From contig NAUB01000013.1 in NCBI GenBank assembly GCA_003676145.1, positions 1 to 63,326 on the forward strand: a DNA stretch of 63,326 bases. The letters are read 5' to 3'. This document shows positions 26,350 through 35,721 of the stretch, piece by piece; position 1 is the stretch's first letter; each line of letters starts with the position of its first letter. The DNA comes from a gamma proteobacterium symbiont of Stewartia floridana (GTDB lineage Bacteria > Pseudomonadota > Gammaproteobacteria > Chromatiales > Chromatiaceae). Under the pieces are notes generated by a model, which saw only the letters and a program-made list of their open reading frames with translations, searched no databases and had not been told where the DNA came from. The position numbers and the translations under genes are program-made.

Positions 26350-27341
26350 CGCTTTAACTGATACTTTCGGACTGCATTGTTGTGCTCTTTCAGGGTTTCT
26401 GAAAAGTAGTGACCGCCCTCACCTGTCGCCACAAAATAGAGTGACTTACCCGCCTTTGGATTGAGTGCCGCTTCGATTGCCGCACCGCTTGGCATGGCAA
26501 TGGGGGTAGGCGTCAGGCCCTTACGGGTATAGGTGTTATAGGGTGTGTCACGGGTCAGATCCCGCTTACGTATGTTGCCATCATAGCGTTCACCCATGCC
26601 ATAGATCACGGTTGGATCGGTCTGTAACAGCATCCCTTTCTTAAGCCGCCTGACGAACACGCCGGCTATCTCCTCACGCTCATGTGGCAAGCCGGTCTCG
26701 CGCTCAATGATCGAAGCGAGTATCAATGCTTCATAGGGAGTTTTCAACGGCAGATCAGAGGCCCGTTCTGCCCAGGCCTGCTGCAATGTCTTCTGCATTC
26801 GCCGATAGGCCCGTTGCAGGAAATCCGCATCCGTGGTGCCCCTGGGAAAATGGTAGGTATCGGGATAGAAACGCCCTTCGGGGTGTTCATCTTGGTAACC
26901 CAGACGGGCCATGATCTGTTGATCATCCAACTCATCCAGGGTTTTGATAAGCACCGGATTAGCCCGAACAGCCCTCATCAACTGACGGAATGTCCACCCT
27001 TCGATGATGGTAAGTGAATGCTGGACAACTTTTGATGAGCTGAAGATCTGCAGCAGTTTAGTCGGCGTGGTGTTGGCAGGCAGGTAGTACTCCCCTGCTT
27101 TGAGCTGACCCGCCTGACCACTCCAGCGGGCTAATATCTCGAGCAGTATCGGCTTTTGGATGATCTCCTTTTGTTGCAGATCATCAGCCAGCGCTCTCAG
27201 GCTGGTACCGGCTTGCAGATGGTAGTTAATGCCTGACGCTGGCAGATTCAGAGGTTGATGGACAAAATCATCGTATTCAAGCCATCCCCAGGCCATCAGG
27301 AGGCTTAGTACAAAGATTGTGATGCCTAACAGTCTGTTCAT
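26346..27341 (-). CDS. mltG: Endolytic murein transglycosylase MltG
   Basis: This 331-residue protein (YceG family) has one N-terminal membrane helix (about 3-20) and a large periplasmic part with a LysM-like N-terminal subdomain and the catalytic region ASIIERETGLPHE, where the catalytic glutamate is Glu213 or Glu215. It cleaves nascent glycan strands and is thought to set their length. Conserved motifs include EGRFYPDTYHF and the C-terminal PTPIAMPS. It follows pabC by 31 bp and overlaps tmk. Confidence 0.94.
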   Translation of the reverse strand: MNRLLGITIFVLSLLMAWGWLEYDDFVHQPLNLPASGINYHLQAGTSLRALADDLQQKEIIQKPILLEILARWSGQAGQLKAGEYYLPANTTPTKLLQIFSSSKVVQHSLTIIEGWTFRQLMRAVRANPVLIKTLDELDDQQIMARLGYQDEHPEGRFYPDTYHFPRGTTDADFLQRAYRRMQKTLQQAWAERASDLPLKTPYEALILASIIERETGLPHEREEIAGVFVRRLKKGMLLQTDPTVIYGMGERYDGNIRKRDLTRDTPYNTYTRKGLTPTPIAMPSGAAIEAALNPKAGKSLYFVATGEGGHYFSETLKEHNNAVRKYQLKR

Positions 27342-27372
27342 GCTCCACTCATATCAGGGTCGGTTGATCGCT

Positions 27373-28209
27373 TTATCCTGCAGCAAGATAGCTACGTCCG
27401 ATGAACATCATCAGTTCTGGCGGGATTTTTTTCAATTCATAGACCGTCTGCTCAAAGCGTACCACAGGACAAAGCCCCATAATGGCATTGGTCATGAACA
27501 GAGCATCACTCTGTTTCAGGTCGTCAACGGATAGTTCGGTGAGCCTGGGTTTCAGAGAGAATTGCTCTGCAGATTCGAGGACCAGCTCTCGCACAACGCC
27601 GGCAACTCCGGTGGTTGAAAGCCTTGGTGTCAGCAGCTGATCCCCTTTCAGCAAAAACAGATTGGACTGGGTTCCGCAAACAACCCGATCCTGCTGATCC
27701 AGCATCAGACCTTCTGCGATGTCAGGCCTATCCCACTCGGCTCTGGCCAACACTTGTTCCAGACGATTGAGATGCTTGATGCCGGCCAGCTGGGCTTGGT
27801 TTGACAGACGGGTCTCGCAAATGCGAATTTCGATTCCCTTTTCATACCACTCCGCTGGATAGTCAGGCCAGGGATGGATGGAGAGAATGCGCCTCGGATG
27901 ACAGGGTGAAGGTGGACGATAGCCTCGACCGCCACTGCCCCGGGTCACGACGATTTTCAGAACTGCGCTGGTCTGTCCGGCCGCTACCTGGAGCGCTTCC
28001 TGCCAGAGCTGCTGTTTATCTGTGGGAGTGAAACCAAGTGCCTGTTCGCCTTTTTCCAGCCGCGCCATGTGGCGTTGCCAGAGACAGGGAAGACCATCCT
28101 TTACAGCGATGGTCTCAAACAGACCATCACCATATTGCAGACCACGATCCGTGATGGGTATCTGGTCTGCTGGTAATCCGTCAATCAGCAACAGAGATCT
28201 TCGAAGCAA
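27373..28209 (-). CDS. pabC: Aminodeoxychorismate lyase
   Basis: This 278-residue PLP-dependent fold IV enzyme converts 4-amino-4-deoxychorismate to p-aminobenzoate for folate. Visible features include GLQYGDGLFETI near the N-terminus, VTRGSGGRGYRPP, the catalytic-lysine region GIKHLNRLEQVLAR and GTQSNLFLLKG. It begins directly against the fabF stop. The fabF-pabC-mltG order matches E. coli. Branched-chain aminotransferases share the fold, but the length and neighbours favour PabC. Confidence 0.92.
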   Translation of the reverse strand: MLRRSLLLIDGLPADQIPITDRGLQYGDGLFETIAVKDGLPCLWQRHMARLEKGEQALGFTPTDKQQLWQEALQVAAGQTSAVLKIVVTRGSGGRGYRPPSPCHPRRILSIHPWPDYPAEWYEKGIEIRICETRLSNQAQLAGIKHLNRLEQVLARAEWDRPDIAEGLMLDQQDRVVCGTQSNLFLLKGDQLLTPRLSTTGVAGVVRELVLESAEQFSLKPRLTELSVDDLKQSDALFMTNAIMGLCPVVRFEQTVYELKKIPPELMMFIGRSYLAAG

Positions 28210-29448
28210 TCAGACTCGGCGGAATGCCAATGTACCGTTGGTACCACCAAATCCGAAGGAGTTGGAGATCACCACATCCAGCTTCATCTCCCGAGCCGTA
28301 TTGGGCACGTAGTCCAGATCGCAATCGGGATCCTGATTTTCCAGATTGATGGTCGGAGGTACCACCTGGTTGTGCAGCGCCAGAATGGTGAACACCGCTT
28401 CTGCACCACCAGCGGCACCCAGCATGTGTCCTGTCATCGACTTGGTCGAGCTGACACAGAGATTGTGCGCATGATCACCAAAGGCCCGTTTTACCGCCAG
28501 AGTTTCCGCCACATCACCGGCTGGAGTGGAGGTACCATGGGCATTGATGTAGTCAACCTCTTCCAGGTTGATACCCGCATCTTTGAGTGCCATCTGCATA
28601 CATTGGGCTGCGCCTGAGCCATCTTTCGAAGGTGCGGTCATATGGAATGCGTCAGAGTTCATACCCACACCCACCAGCTCAGCGTAGATTTTTGCGCCTC
28701 GGGCTTTGGCCTGTTCGTACTCTTCCAGCACGACCACACCGGCACCGTCACTGAGCACGAATCCATCACGATCCTTGTCCCAGGGACGGCTCGCCGCCTG
28801 AGGATCATCGTTTCTGCGTGACAGGGCGCGCGCCGCAGCAAATCCACCCAGACCGACTGGAGAAGTGGCCATTTCCGCACCACCGGCAATCATTACATCG
28901 GTCCGACCGAAGCGAATCATCATGGCCGCCTCGGCAATACTGTGAGCGCCACTGCTGCAGGCAGAAACGATCGAGTAGTTAGGGCCCTTCAAGCCATACA
29001 TGATGGAGAGATTGCCCGATACCATATTGATGATGCTGGAAGGCACAAAGAAAGGAGAGATCTTGCGTGGTCCACCATCCAGGTAGGACTGATAGCTGTT
29101 CTCGATTCCTGTGATACCGCCAATCCCGGAACCGATCAGCACACCGATTCGATCAGCATTCTCTTCGGTCACTTCAAGACCGGAATCTTTGATCGCCTGA
29201 ATACCGGCAGCAACACCATAATGGATAAACTTATCCATTTTCTTGGCTTCTTTCTTCGGGATGTAGTCAGTGACTTCAAAGCCGTAGATGGGACCACCAA
29301 ATTGAGTCGAAAACGATTCGACGTCAAAGTGGGTGATCGGTTGGATCCCACTCTTACCAGCCTGTATGTTCTCCCATGAGGACGCCACATCCAGTCCAAC
29401 AGGAGCTACCATGCCCAGCCCAGTTACGACAACCCTTCTTGCAGTCAT
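28210..29448 (-). CDS. fabF: 3-oxoacyl-ACP synthase II
   Basis: This 412-residue condensing enzyme elongates acyl-ACP. The catalytic triad regions are Cys164 in [10 protein letters not shown], and the two histidines in [11 protein letters not shown] and [13 protein letters not shown]. The glycine-rich FGFGGTNG sits at the C-terminus. It is separated from acpP by about 100 bp containing an attenuator-like hairpin. Confidence 0.96.
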   Translation of the reverse strand: MTARRVVVTGLGMVAPVGLDVASSWENIQAGKSGIQPITHFDVESFSTQFGGPIYGFEVTDYIPKKEAKKMDKFIHYGVAAGIQAIKDSGLEVTEENADRIGVLIGSGIGGITGIENSYQSYLDGGPRKISPFFVPSSIINMVSGNLSIMYGLKGPNYSIVSACSSGAHSIAEAAMMIRFGRTDVMIAGGAEMATSPVGLGGFAAARALSRRNDDPQAASRPWDKDRDGFVLSDGAGVVVLEEYEQAKARGAKIYAELVGVGMNSDAFHMTAPSKDGSGAAQCMQMALKDAGINLEEVDYINAHGTSTPAGDVAETLAVKRAFGDHAHNLCVSSTKSMTGHMLGAAGGAEAVFTILALHNQVVPPTINLENQDPDCDLDYVPNTAREMKLDVVISNSFGFGGTNGTLAFRRV

Positions 29449-29491
29449 ATATGACTACCCCCAAATCTCATCGGTATTGCTGAAAAACAAA

Positions 29492-29527
29492 AGGCCGCGC
29501 CCCGTTATGGATGGAGCATGACGGCCT
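29492..29527 (-). terminator. Attenuator-like hairpin between acpP and fabF
   Basis: Read on the minus strand, AGGCCG (29527 to 29522) can pair with CGGCCT (29497 to 29492), which is followed by TTTGTTTTTC. The loop is long (24 nt) and GC-rich. Partial termination here would give the usual excess of acpP mRNA over fabF; that effect is inferred. Confidence 0.4.
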
Positions 29528-29552
29528 GCAAAAATTAGTTCTGCTGTACAGC

Positions 29553-29786
29553 TCAACTATGTGCGTTGATGTAATCAACAGCCAATTGCACAGTTGTAAT
29601 CTTTTCAGCCTCTTCATCAGGAATCTCGGTTTCAAATTCCTCTTCAAGGGCCATTACCAGCTCTACTGTGTCGAGAGAGTCAGCGCCAAGATCATCGACG
29701 AAAGAAGCTTCAAGTGTCACCTCTTCATCTTTAACGCCCAGTTGTTCTACCACGATTTTACGAACTCGTTCTACGACATCGCTCAT
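29553..29786 (-). CDS. acpP: Acyl carrier protein
   Basis: This 77-residue highly acidic carrier protein has the phosphopantetheine site GADSLDTVE with Ser37. It holds growing acyl chains as thioesters for the Fab enzymes encoded around it. Length and sequence are typical of bacterial AcpP. Confidence 0.98.
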   Translation of the reverse strand: MSDVVERVRKIVVEQLGVKDEEVTLEASFVDDLGADSLDTVELVMALEEEFETEIPDEEAEKITTVQLAVDYINAHS

Positions 29787-29928
29787 TTTATTAATTTCCT
29801 CTGGATTAACCGACGACCACCAATAGGGCCGATGCGGTATTGTAGTAACAAAAAAGTTCTGAGAAAAGCGTAATCATTAGTTCGGCTTAATGTCACTAAT
29901 TTATTGATTATCTTTTTCTAAACAAATA

Positions 29929-29934
29929 ATTATA
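29929..29934 (-). promoter_or_regulatory. acpP: Possible acpP promoter -10 element
   Basis: The 194-bp gap between fabG and acpP is strongly AT-rich, and on the minus strand contains a perfect TATAAT at this position, about 140 bp before the acpP start. No strong -35 hexamer stands at 17 bp. A dedicated acpP promoter here is expected from E. coli, but this site is only a candidate. Confidence 0.4.
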
Positions 29935-29980
29935 AGCTAAACTTCATTTAACTTATAATGTTTTTAATCCGAAAATGTCC

Positions 29981-30724
29981 TTAGGACATGTACATTCCGC
30001 CGTTTACATGCAGGGTCTCACCTGTGATATAGCGTCCAGATGCGCCGGCAAGAAACAGCACGGCATTCGCGATATCCTCCGGCAATCCCAGTTGCTGCAA
30101 CGGAATATTCTCTATCAGACTCTTCCTTTGAGCCTCAGGCAGCTCATTGGTCATGTCGGTTTCAATGAAACCCGGCGCCACAGAGTTTACCGTGATCCCT
30201 CTGGAACCCACTTCACGGGCCAGCGAACGGGTAAATCCATCGAGCCCGGCCTTGGCGGCTGCATAGTTGGATTGACCTGCGTTCCCCATCGAGCCAACAA
30301 CTGAGGAGATATTGATGATGCGCCCTTTGCGCGCCTTCATCATACCTCTCAACACGCCCTTGCTGAGCCGGTAGACCGAGGAGAGATTGGTATTGATCAC
30401 CCGCTCCCACTCATCATCCTTCATCCGCATCAGCAGATTGTCGTTGGTGATTCCCGCGTTGTTCACCAGAATGGTCGGAGCACTGTATTTTTCTGCGATG
30501 GCACTCATCAATGCATCAATGGAAGCCTGGTCAGCCACATCCAGTACCATCCCGCATCCTTTAACAGAAGCCTCATTCAGACGCGCTGAGATCGCCTCGG
30601 CACCACCCTCAGAAGTCGCAGTTCCCACCACGGTGGCACCGGCAGAAGCAAGGCAGTCAGCAATCGCCGCACCGATTCCACGACTGGCTCCAGTGACCAG
30701 GGCAATTTCATTCTCCAGACTCAT
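29981..30724 (-). CDS. fabG: 3-oxoacyl-ACP reductase
   Basis: This 247-residue short-chain dehydrogenase reduces 3-oxoacyl-ACP with NADPH. Motifs are TGASRGIG (11-18), NNAGI (88-92) and the catalytic Ser141/Tyr154/Lys158 set in a NISSV...NYAAAK arrangement. The start overlaps the fabD stop by 4 bp. Confidence 0.97.
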   Translation of the reverse strand: MSLENEIALVTGASRGIGAAIADCLASAGATVVGTATSEGGAEAISARLNEASVKGCGMVLDVADQASIDALMSAIAEKYSAPTILVNNAGITNDNLLMRMKDDEWERVINTNLSSVYRLSKGVLRGMMKARKGRIINISSVVGSMGNAGQSNYAAAKAGLDGFTRSLAREVGSRGITVNSVAPGFIETDMTNELPEAQRKSLIENIPLQQLGLPEDIANAVLFLAGASGRYITGETLHVNGGMYMS

Positions 30725-31662
30725 TTCAAAGCCTCCAGAGCCTGATTCAGGCTATTTGTGTCATATACCGCAACACCGGTTAAACTCCGGTCTATTCTTT
30801 TTGTCAGCCCTGCCAGCACTTTGCCAGGCCCGGCTTCAACGATTCTGCTACTGCCGGCAGCGCCCATCTTCTGTACCGCCTCAACCCAGCGCACCGGACT
30901 GTACAACTGTGCTGCGAGCAGCGATCGGATCTCATCACCATCCGCGGCAGATGCCACATTGACGTTGTGAATCACAGGAATTTCAGCTGCAGAAAGGCTT
31001 ATTGTAGCCAATTGTTCGCTCAACTGTTCTGCGGCAGGTTTCATCAACGCACAATGGGAAGGCACACTTACCGGCAGGGGCAACGCCCGCTTGGCACCGG
31101 CCTCCTTAGCCAACTCACAAGCCCGCTCAACGGCACTTTTACTGCCGGCAATCACCACCTGCCCGGGAGAGTTGAAGTTAACCGCTTCAACCACTTCACC
31201 CGACGCAGCGGATTGACAGACCTGGCGCACAACCTCATCGTCAAGACCGAGAATGGCGGCCATACTGCCACTCCCTTCAGGCACGGCGTTCTGCATGAAT
31301 TTGCCACGCTGGGCAACCAGTTTTACCCCATCCTGAAAGCCAAGCGCACCGGCACAAACCAGAGCGGTGTACTCTCCCAGGCTGTGGCCTGCCATCATTT
31401 TCGGCGAGGGCCCGCCTTGCTGCTGCCAAACCCGCCATACCGCAACGCCAGCGGTCAACATGGCGGGTTGGGTATTCTCTGTTTGATTCAGTGATTCAGC
31501 CGGGCCATCCTGAGTCAACGCCCAAAGATCAAAACCCAGCACATCGGATGCTTCTTTGAAGGTCTCAGTAACAACGGCAAAATCTTCCGCCAGTTGTTTC
31601 AACATACCGACCGATTGAGAACCCTGACCGGGAAATACCATGCTGAATTGTGTATCACTCAT
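30721..31662 (-). CDS. fabD: Malonyl-CoA:ACP transacylase
   Basis: This 313-residue transacylase moves malonyl from CoA to AcpP. The N-terminal FPGQGSQSVGM and the nucleophile motif GHSLGEY (Ser93) are intact, with the catalytic histidine in VPSHCALM. It follows fabH by 18 bp and overlaps fabG. Confidence 0.97.
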   Translation of the reverse strand: MSDTQFSMVFPGQGSQSVGMLKQLAEDFAVVTETFKEASDVLGFDLWALTQDGPAESLNQTENTQPAMLTAGVAVWRVWQQQGGPSPKMMAGHSLGEYTALVCAGALGFQDGVKLVAQRGKFMQNAVPEGSGSMAAILGLDDEVVRQVCQSAASGEVVEAVNFNSPGQVVIAGSKSAVERACELAKEAGAKRALPLPVSVPSHCALMKPAAEQLSEQLATISLSAAEIPVIHNVNVASAADGDEIRSLLAAQLYSPVRWVEAVQKMGAAGSSRIVEAGPGKVLAGLTKRIDRSLTGVAVYDTNSLNQALEALK

Positions 31663-31680
31663 AATCGACTTTCGCAGGAA

Positions 31681-32649
31681 TTAGAATTTTGCCAGTACCG
31701 AGCCCCATGTGAAGCCACCACCAAAGGCTTCCATGAGAATGGTTTCACCACGTTTTATTCTTCCATCCCTGACTGCCACATCCAGTGCCAGAGGCACGGA
31801 AGCAGCCGAAGTATTTCCATGATCTTCCACAGTGACCACCACCCTTTCCATCGGGGTCTGCAGTTTCCTTGCAGTGGCGTTAATAATTCGGATATTGGCC
31901 TGATGGGGTATCAACCAATCGATATCCGATTTTTGCATCCCGTTGGCTGCCAGTGTCTCATCCACGATGCGGCCGAGCGTGGTCACCGCCACCTTAAACA
32001 CCTCGTTGCCTCGCATCTGCATATAAGCCTCACTCTCACGAAGCTTGTCATAGCCACGGGAGATACCCGATGGCACACGCAGCAGGCTCTCATAGGCACC
32101 ATCCGCATGCAGGTGGGTCGAGATGATGCCCGGCTCATTACTCGCCTCGATCACCACAGCGCCTGCACCGTCACCAAACAGCACACAGGTATTCCGGTCG
32201 TTCCAATCGAGAATCCGCGAAATGGTCTCAGCACCGACTACCAGGGCTTTCTTAGCCGATCCGGTTTGAATGAATTTGTCGGCGACACCCAGGGCGTAGA
32301 CAAAGCCGGTACATACGGCCTGAACATCAAACGCTGCGGGACCGCGAATCCCCAGACGCGCCTGCAACAGACAGGCGGTGCTCGGAAAGACTTGATCAGC
32401 CGTGGTTGTTGCGACTACGATCAGGTCGATCTCATCAGGCTTCAGACCTGCCATATCGAGCGCATTCCGCGCCGCCTTTTCTGCCAGATCGCAGGTAAAC
32501 TCGCCCTCTTCCGCAATGTGACGTTTACGGATACCGGTACGCTCTACGATCCACTGATCCGTCGTATCAACAATTTTTTCAAGGTCGTGATTGGTCACGA
32601 CTTTCTCAGGCAGATAACCACCTGTGCCGGTTATACGCGAATAGATCAC
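31681..32649 (-). CDS. fabH: 3-oxoacyl-ACP synthase III
   Basis: This 322-residue initiating condensing enzyme has Cys113 in [11 protein letters not shown], the histidine in [10 protein letters not shown] and the asparagine in [11 protein letters not shown], completing the Cys-His-Asn triad. It condenses a short acyl-CoA primer with malonyl-ACP. The start overlaps the plsX stop by 4 bp. Confidence 0.97.
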   Translation of the reverse strand: MIYSRITGTGGYLPEKVVTNHDLEKIVDTTDQWIVERTGIRKRHIAEEGEFTCDLAEKAARNALDMAGLKPDEIDLIVVATTTADQVFPSTACLLQARLGIRGPAAFDVQAVCTGFVYALGVADKFIQTGSAKKALVVGAETISRILDWNDRNTCVLFGDGAGAVVIEASNEPGIISTHLHADGAYESLLRVPSGISRGYDKLRESEAYMQMRGNEVFKVAVTTLGRIVDETLAANGMQKSDIDWLIPHQANIRIINATARKLQTPMERVVVTVEDHGNTSAASVPLALDVAVRDGRIKRGETILMEAFGGGFTWGSVLAKF

Positions 32650-33668
32650 GCGGTTTCCCTTTTATCCAGATGAGCCTTGACCTGTTCCGCAATGCGGCTG
32701 GGCACATCGCTTGAAACCTCTTTACGGGCAATGCTGATTGCATTCATGAAAGCAATTTTATCTGCCCCGCCATGGCTTTTGATTACAATCCCACGCAGTC
32801 CCAACAGACTGGCGCCATTGTAGTGTCTATGATCAATGCGTTTCGCCAAACTGCGAAGTACCGGCAATGCGATCAATCCAGCCAATTGGGTCAGAAAATT
32901 CTTTTTGAATTCCAACCGCATGAAATGGCGGATCATCTTGGCAACCCCTTCACTGCTCTTCAGAGCGACATTTCCAACAAAACCATCGGAAACGATGACA
33001 TCCGTGCCACCCTGAAAAATATCGTCCCCTTCAACATAGCCTACATAGTTGAGTGAACTGGCGTGCAGTAGTTCATGGGCCTCTTTTACCTGCTCATTAC
33101 CCTTGATCTCTTCCTGGCCAATATTCAGCAGGCCGATTTTCGGGTTGCTTATATCAGTTACCGCAGAGACAGTCTCACTGCCCATCACTGCAAACTGAAA
33201 CAGGTGTCCGGCACTGCAATCCACGTTCGCACCCAGATCGAGCATGAATGTCTGCCCCTTCATGGATGGTAAAGCGGTAATGATTGCTGGACGATCGATA
33301 TTCGGTAGCATCTTCAGCACAAACCGGGAGGTAGCCATCAAGGCGCCGGTATTACCAGCACTGACGCAGGCGTCCGCATCCCCGGATTTGACCAGATCTA
33401 TAGCCACTCTCATGGATGAATCTTTTTTGCTTCGCAGTGCTTTGGAGGGCAGCTCATCCATAGCAACCACTTCAGATGCGTGCTTGATGCGCAGTCTGTC
33501 ACCGAATCCATGATTTCCAAGCTTTGCCTGCAGCGTCTCTTCGTCGCCAACCAGTATCAGCGCAGTCGCCTTATCTTTATTCAGATACCCTAAAGCAGCA
33601 GGCACCACGACATCTGCACCGATGTCGCCACCCATTGCATCCAGAGAGATTGTGACTGGCCTATTCAT
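32646..33668 (-). CDS. plsX: Phosphate acyltransferase PlsX
   Basis: This enzyme of about 340 residues makes acyl-phosphate from acyl-ACP for phospholipid synthesis. The N-terminal [30 protein letters not shown] and [11 protein letters not shown] motifs are typical. ATG 33668 gives the normal family start; the frame can begin five codons earlier at a GTG, and neither has a strong ribosome-binding site. Follows rpmF as in E. coli. Confidence 0.95.
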   Translation of the reverse strand: MNRPVTISLDAMGGDIGADVVVPAALGYLNKDKATALILVGDEETLQAKLGNHGFGDRLRIKHASEVVAMDELPSKALRSKKDSSMRVAIDLVKSGDADACVSAGNTGALMATSRFVLKMLPNIDRPAIITALPSMKGQTFMLDLGANVDCSAGHLFQFAVMGSETVSAVTDISNPKIGLLNIGQEEIKGNEQVKEAHELLHASSLNYVGYVEGDDIFQGGTDVIVSDGFVGNVALKSSEGVAKMIRHFMRLEFKKNFLTQLAGLIALPVLRSLAKRIDHRHYNGASLLGLRGIVIKSHGGADKIAFMNAISIARKEVSSDVPSRIAEQVKAHLDKRETA

Positions 33669-33759
33669 TGAAGATAGATTCACCCAAATAAGAAGAACCC
33701 GTCAGAGGCCATCGCCCCATACGGGTTCCAAACAGGTCATTGAACCGACGAGTTGAGAA

Positions 33760-33939
33760 TCACTCGCCTTTGGTATCGACTACTTTACGGCCTTTGTAGA
33801 AACCATCCGCAGTCACGTGGTGACGCAGGTGGGTTTCACCGGAAGTTGAATCAATAGAGAGAGTCTCACTCTTCAGACCATCATGTGCACGACGCATACC
33901 GCGCTTAGATGGGGTCTTTTTGTTTTGTTGAACAGCCAT
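33760..33939 (-). CDS. rpmF: Large-subunit ribosomal protein L32
   Basis: This is a short gene of 59 codons plus stop. The product begins [20 protein letters not shown] and ends [13 protein letters not shown], matching bL32, a basic ribosomal protein near the peptidyl-transferase region. AGGAG lies 7 nt before ATG 33939. The cysteines that bind zinc in some L32 forms are absent, so this is the zinc-free type. It sits between yceD and plsX, as in E. coli. Confidence 0.97.
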   Translation of the reverse strand: MAVQQNKKTPSKRGMRRAHDGLKSETLSIDSTSGETHLRHHVTADGFYKGRKVVDTKGE

Positions 33940-33975
33940 GGCTGATCTCCTGAAAAAATTTATACAAACTAAAAA

Positions 33976-34503
33976 CTAATGCCTGTCCTTTTTAAGCGCG
34001 GACAACACGGCAAACGGATTTTCCTGTTGCTCAGGTTCTGACACCTGCAGTTCCTCATCTGAGACGAACTCATGAGGCACCTGACAAACATCTGTGTCGT
34101 GCATCGGCACTTGAGGCAGTGCCAAAAGAAGCTCATCTTCGATCAGCTCCCTGAAATCCACCGCACCCTCTTCTACCAGACATGGGTCCAGATCATCAGG
34201 TAGCCTCTCAGCTTCATTCAGTCCTTGAACAAAGACCACCGAGAACCTTCTCTCTACAGGAAATCTCAACGCCCCAAGACAACGTTGGCACTCAAGTGTC
34301 AACTCTGTCCGGACAATCCCGTCAAGCCTTGCATGCCGCTGCTCGTCACGACTGAAGCTCAAATTGAACAAGACCTCGCCATCAGCCTGCATCAGGCATT
34401 CTCGGAGCCTCACAAAAGCCTCAACAGGCAACTCTCCGCTGACCTCTTTTCCGAGATCAGCGAAGCGCCAGGGATCCAATCGATCGGGAAAGCGCTTCGA
34501 CAT
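33976..34503 (-). CDS. yceD: YceD/DUF177 protein (23S rRNA accumulation protein)
   Basis: This 175-residue acidic protein has the DUF177 signature: an N-terminal PVEAFVRL strand region, the conserved cysteine pair Cys72/Cys75 in ECQRCL, then VDFRELIEDELLLALPQVPMH. YceD is needed for normal 23S rRNA levels in E. coli and is almost always encoded upstream of rpmF, as here. It begins the fab cluster transcript on the minus strand. Upstream, instead of the usual divergent yceF, lies the oadGAB operon. Confidence 0.93.
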   Translation of the reverse strand: MSKRFPDRLDPWRFADLGKEVSGELPVEAFVRLRECLMQADGEVLFNLSFSRDEQRHARLDGIVRTELTLECQRCLGALRFPVERRFSVVFVQGLNEAERLPDDLDPCLVEEGAVDFRELIEDELLLALPQVPMHDTDVCQVPHEFVSDEELQVSEPEQQENPFAVLSALKKDRH

Positions 34504-34530
34504 AAGCGCGAGATAATATTATGAGAGCAC

Positions 34531-34555
34531 CTCTCATGTCAAAATGACATGAGAG
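34531..34555. terminator. Perfect hairpin between oadB and yceD
   Basis: CTCTCATGTCA and TGACATGAGAG form an 11-bp perfect stem with an AAA loop, in the 77-bp gap between the oadB stop and the yceD start. There is no clean T-run on either strand. It most likely ends or stabilises the oadGAB message. Confidence 0.55.
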
Positions 34556-34580
34556 TTGGGGTATCTGCCGGAGGGCGGGA

Positions 34581-35720
34581 TTAACCGCCAACCATCGCCA
34601 GCAGAATACCGGCAGCGACGGCAGAACCGATCACCCCCGCCACATTCGGCCCCATCGCGTGCATCAGCAGAAAATTGTGGTGATTGGTCTCCAGACCCAC
34701 TTTGTTGACCACCCTGGCGGCCATCGGCACTGCCGACACACCAGCCGCACCGATCAGCGGATTGACCTTGCCGCCGGTGACCCGATGCATGATTTTACCC
34801 ATGATCACACCAGCCGCCGTGCCAATACAGAAAGCAAAGGCACCCAGCGTGAGGATACCCAGGGTATCGATGGTCAGAAACTTGTCTGCCGAGAGCTTGG
34901 AACCAACCGCCAGACCAAGGAAGATCGTCACGATATTGATGATCTCGTTTTGTGCCGCATGACTGAGTCGCTCCACCACCCCACTTTCACGCAGCAGATT
35001 GCCGAAGGTCAGCATACCGATCAGCGGGGCTGCGGAGGGTAGAAAGATGATACAGAGCAACAGCACCGCAAAGGGAAACAGCACCTTCTCCAGCTTGTTC
35101 ACATGCCTCAACTGCTGCATTTCCACATTGCGCTCCGCCTCGGTCGTCAGCAGGCGCATGATTGGCGGCTGGATAATCGGCACCAGCGCCATATAGGAGT
35201 AGGCTGCCACAGCGATCGCACCCAACAGGTCAGGTGCCAGCCTGGAGGCGAGAAAAATCGCTGTCGGTCCATCCGCGCCACCAATGATCGCAATCGCAGA
35301 AGCCTCAGCCAGGGTAAAATCGAAACCTGGAACAAAATTCAGCGCCAAGGCTCCCAGCAGCGTGACGAATATACCGAACTGTGCGGCAGCGCCCAGCAAC
35401 AGCGTCCAGGGCATCGCAATCAACGCCCCGAAATCGGTTAGCGCTCCGACCCCCATGAAGATCAGCAGCGGAAATACCCCGGTCTCTATCCCGACACTGT
35501 AGATAAGGCCCAGCAGACCATCACTACCGCCGATTCCAGCCAGCGGGATATTACTCAGAATGGCGCCGAATCCGATCGGCAACAGCAGCAGTGGTTCGAA
35601 CTTCTTCACCACCGCCAGGTAGATCAATGCGCAGCCAACGCCCATCATCAGGACCTGGCCCCACTCCAGATTCGCCAGACCAGTCGACTGCCATAGCGGT
35701 TCTAAGCCAATTTCAACCAT
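34581..35720 (-). CDS. oadB: Na+-pumping decarboxylase beta subunit
   Basis: This 379-residue integral membrane protein with about ten hydrophobic segments is the OadB/GcdB/MmdB family channel that couples decarboxylation of carboxybiotin to Na+ export. Conserved stretches include [10 protein letters not shown] (the essential Asp), the GSKLSAD region and [15 protein letters not shown] at the end. It follows oadA with 1 bp between them, in an oadG-oadA-oadB operon, and probably forms the membrane part of an oxaloacetate decarboxylase. Confidence 0.95.
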   Translation of the reverse strand: MVEIGLEPLWQSTGLANLEWGQVLMMGVGCALIYLAVVKKFEPLLLLPIGFGAILSNIPLAGIGGSDGLLGLIYSVGIETGVFPLLIFMGVGALTDFGALIAMPWTLLLGAAAQFGIFVTLLGALALNFVPGFDFTLAEASAIAIIGGADGPTAIFLASRLAPDLLGAIAVAAYSYMALVPIIQPPIMRLLTTEAERNVEMQQLRHVNKLEKVLFPFAVLLLCIIFLPSAAPLIGMLTFGNLLRESGVVERLSHAAQNEIINIVTIFLGLAVGSKLSADKFLTIDTLGILTLGAFAFCIGTAAGVIMGKIMHRVTGGKVNPLIGAAGVSAVPMAARVVNKVGLETNHHNFLLMHAMGPNVAGVIGSAVAAGILLAMVGG

Positions 35721-35721
35721 A

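Noticed and set aside
31594-32673. 359-codon plus-strand frame opposite fabH
   Set aside because: Antisense shadow of a certain gene with no recognisable motif.
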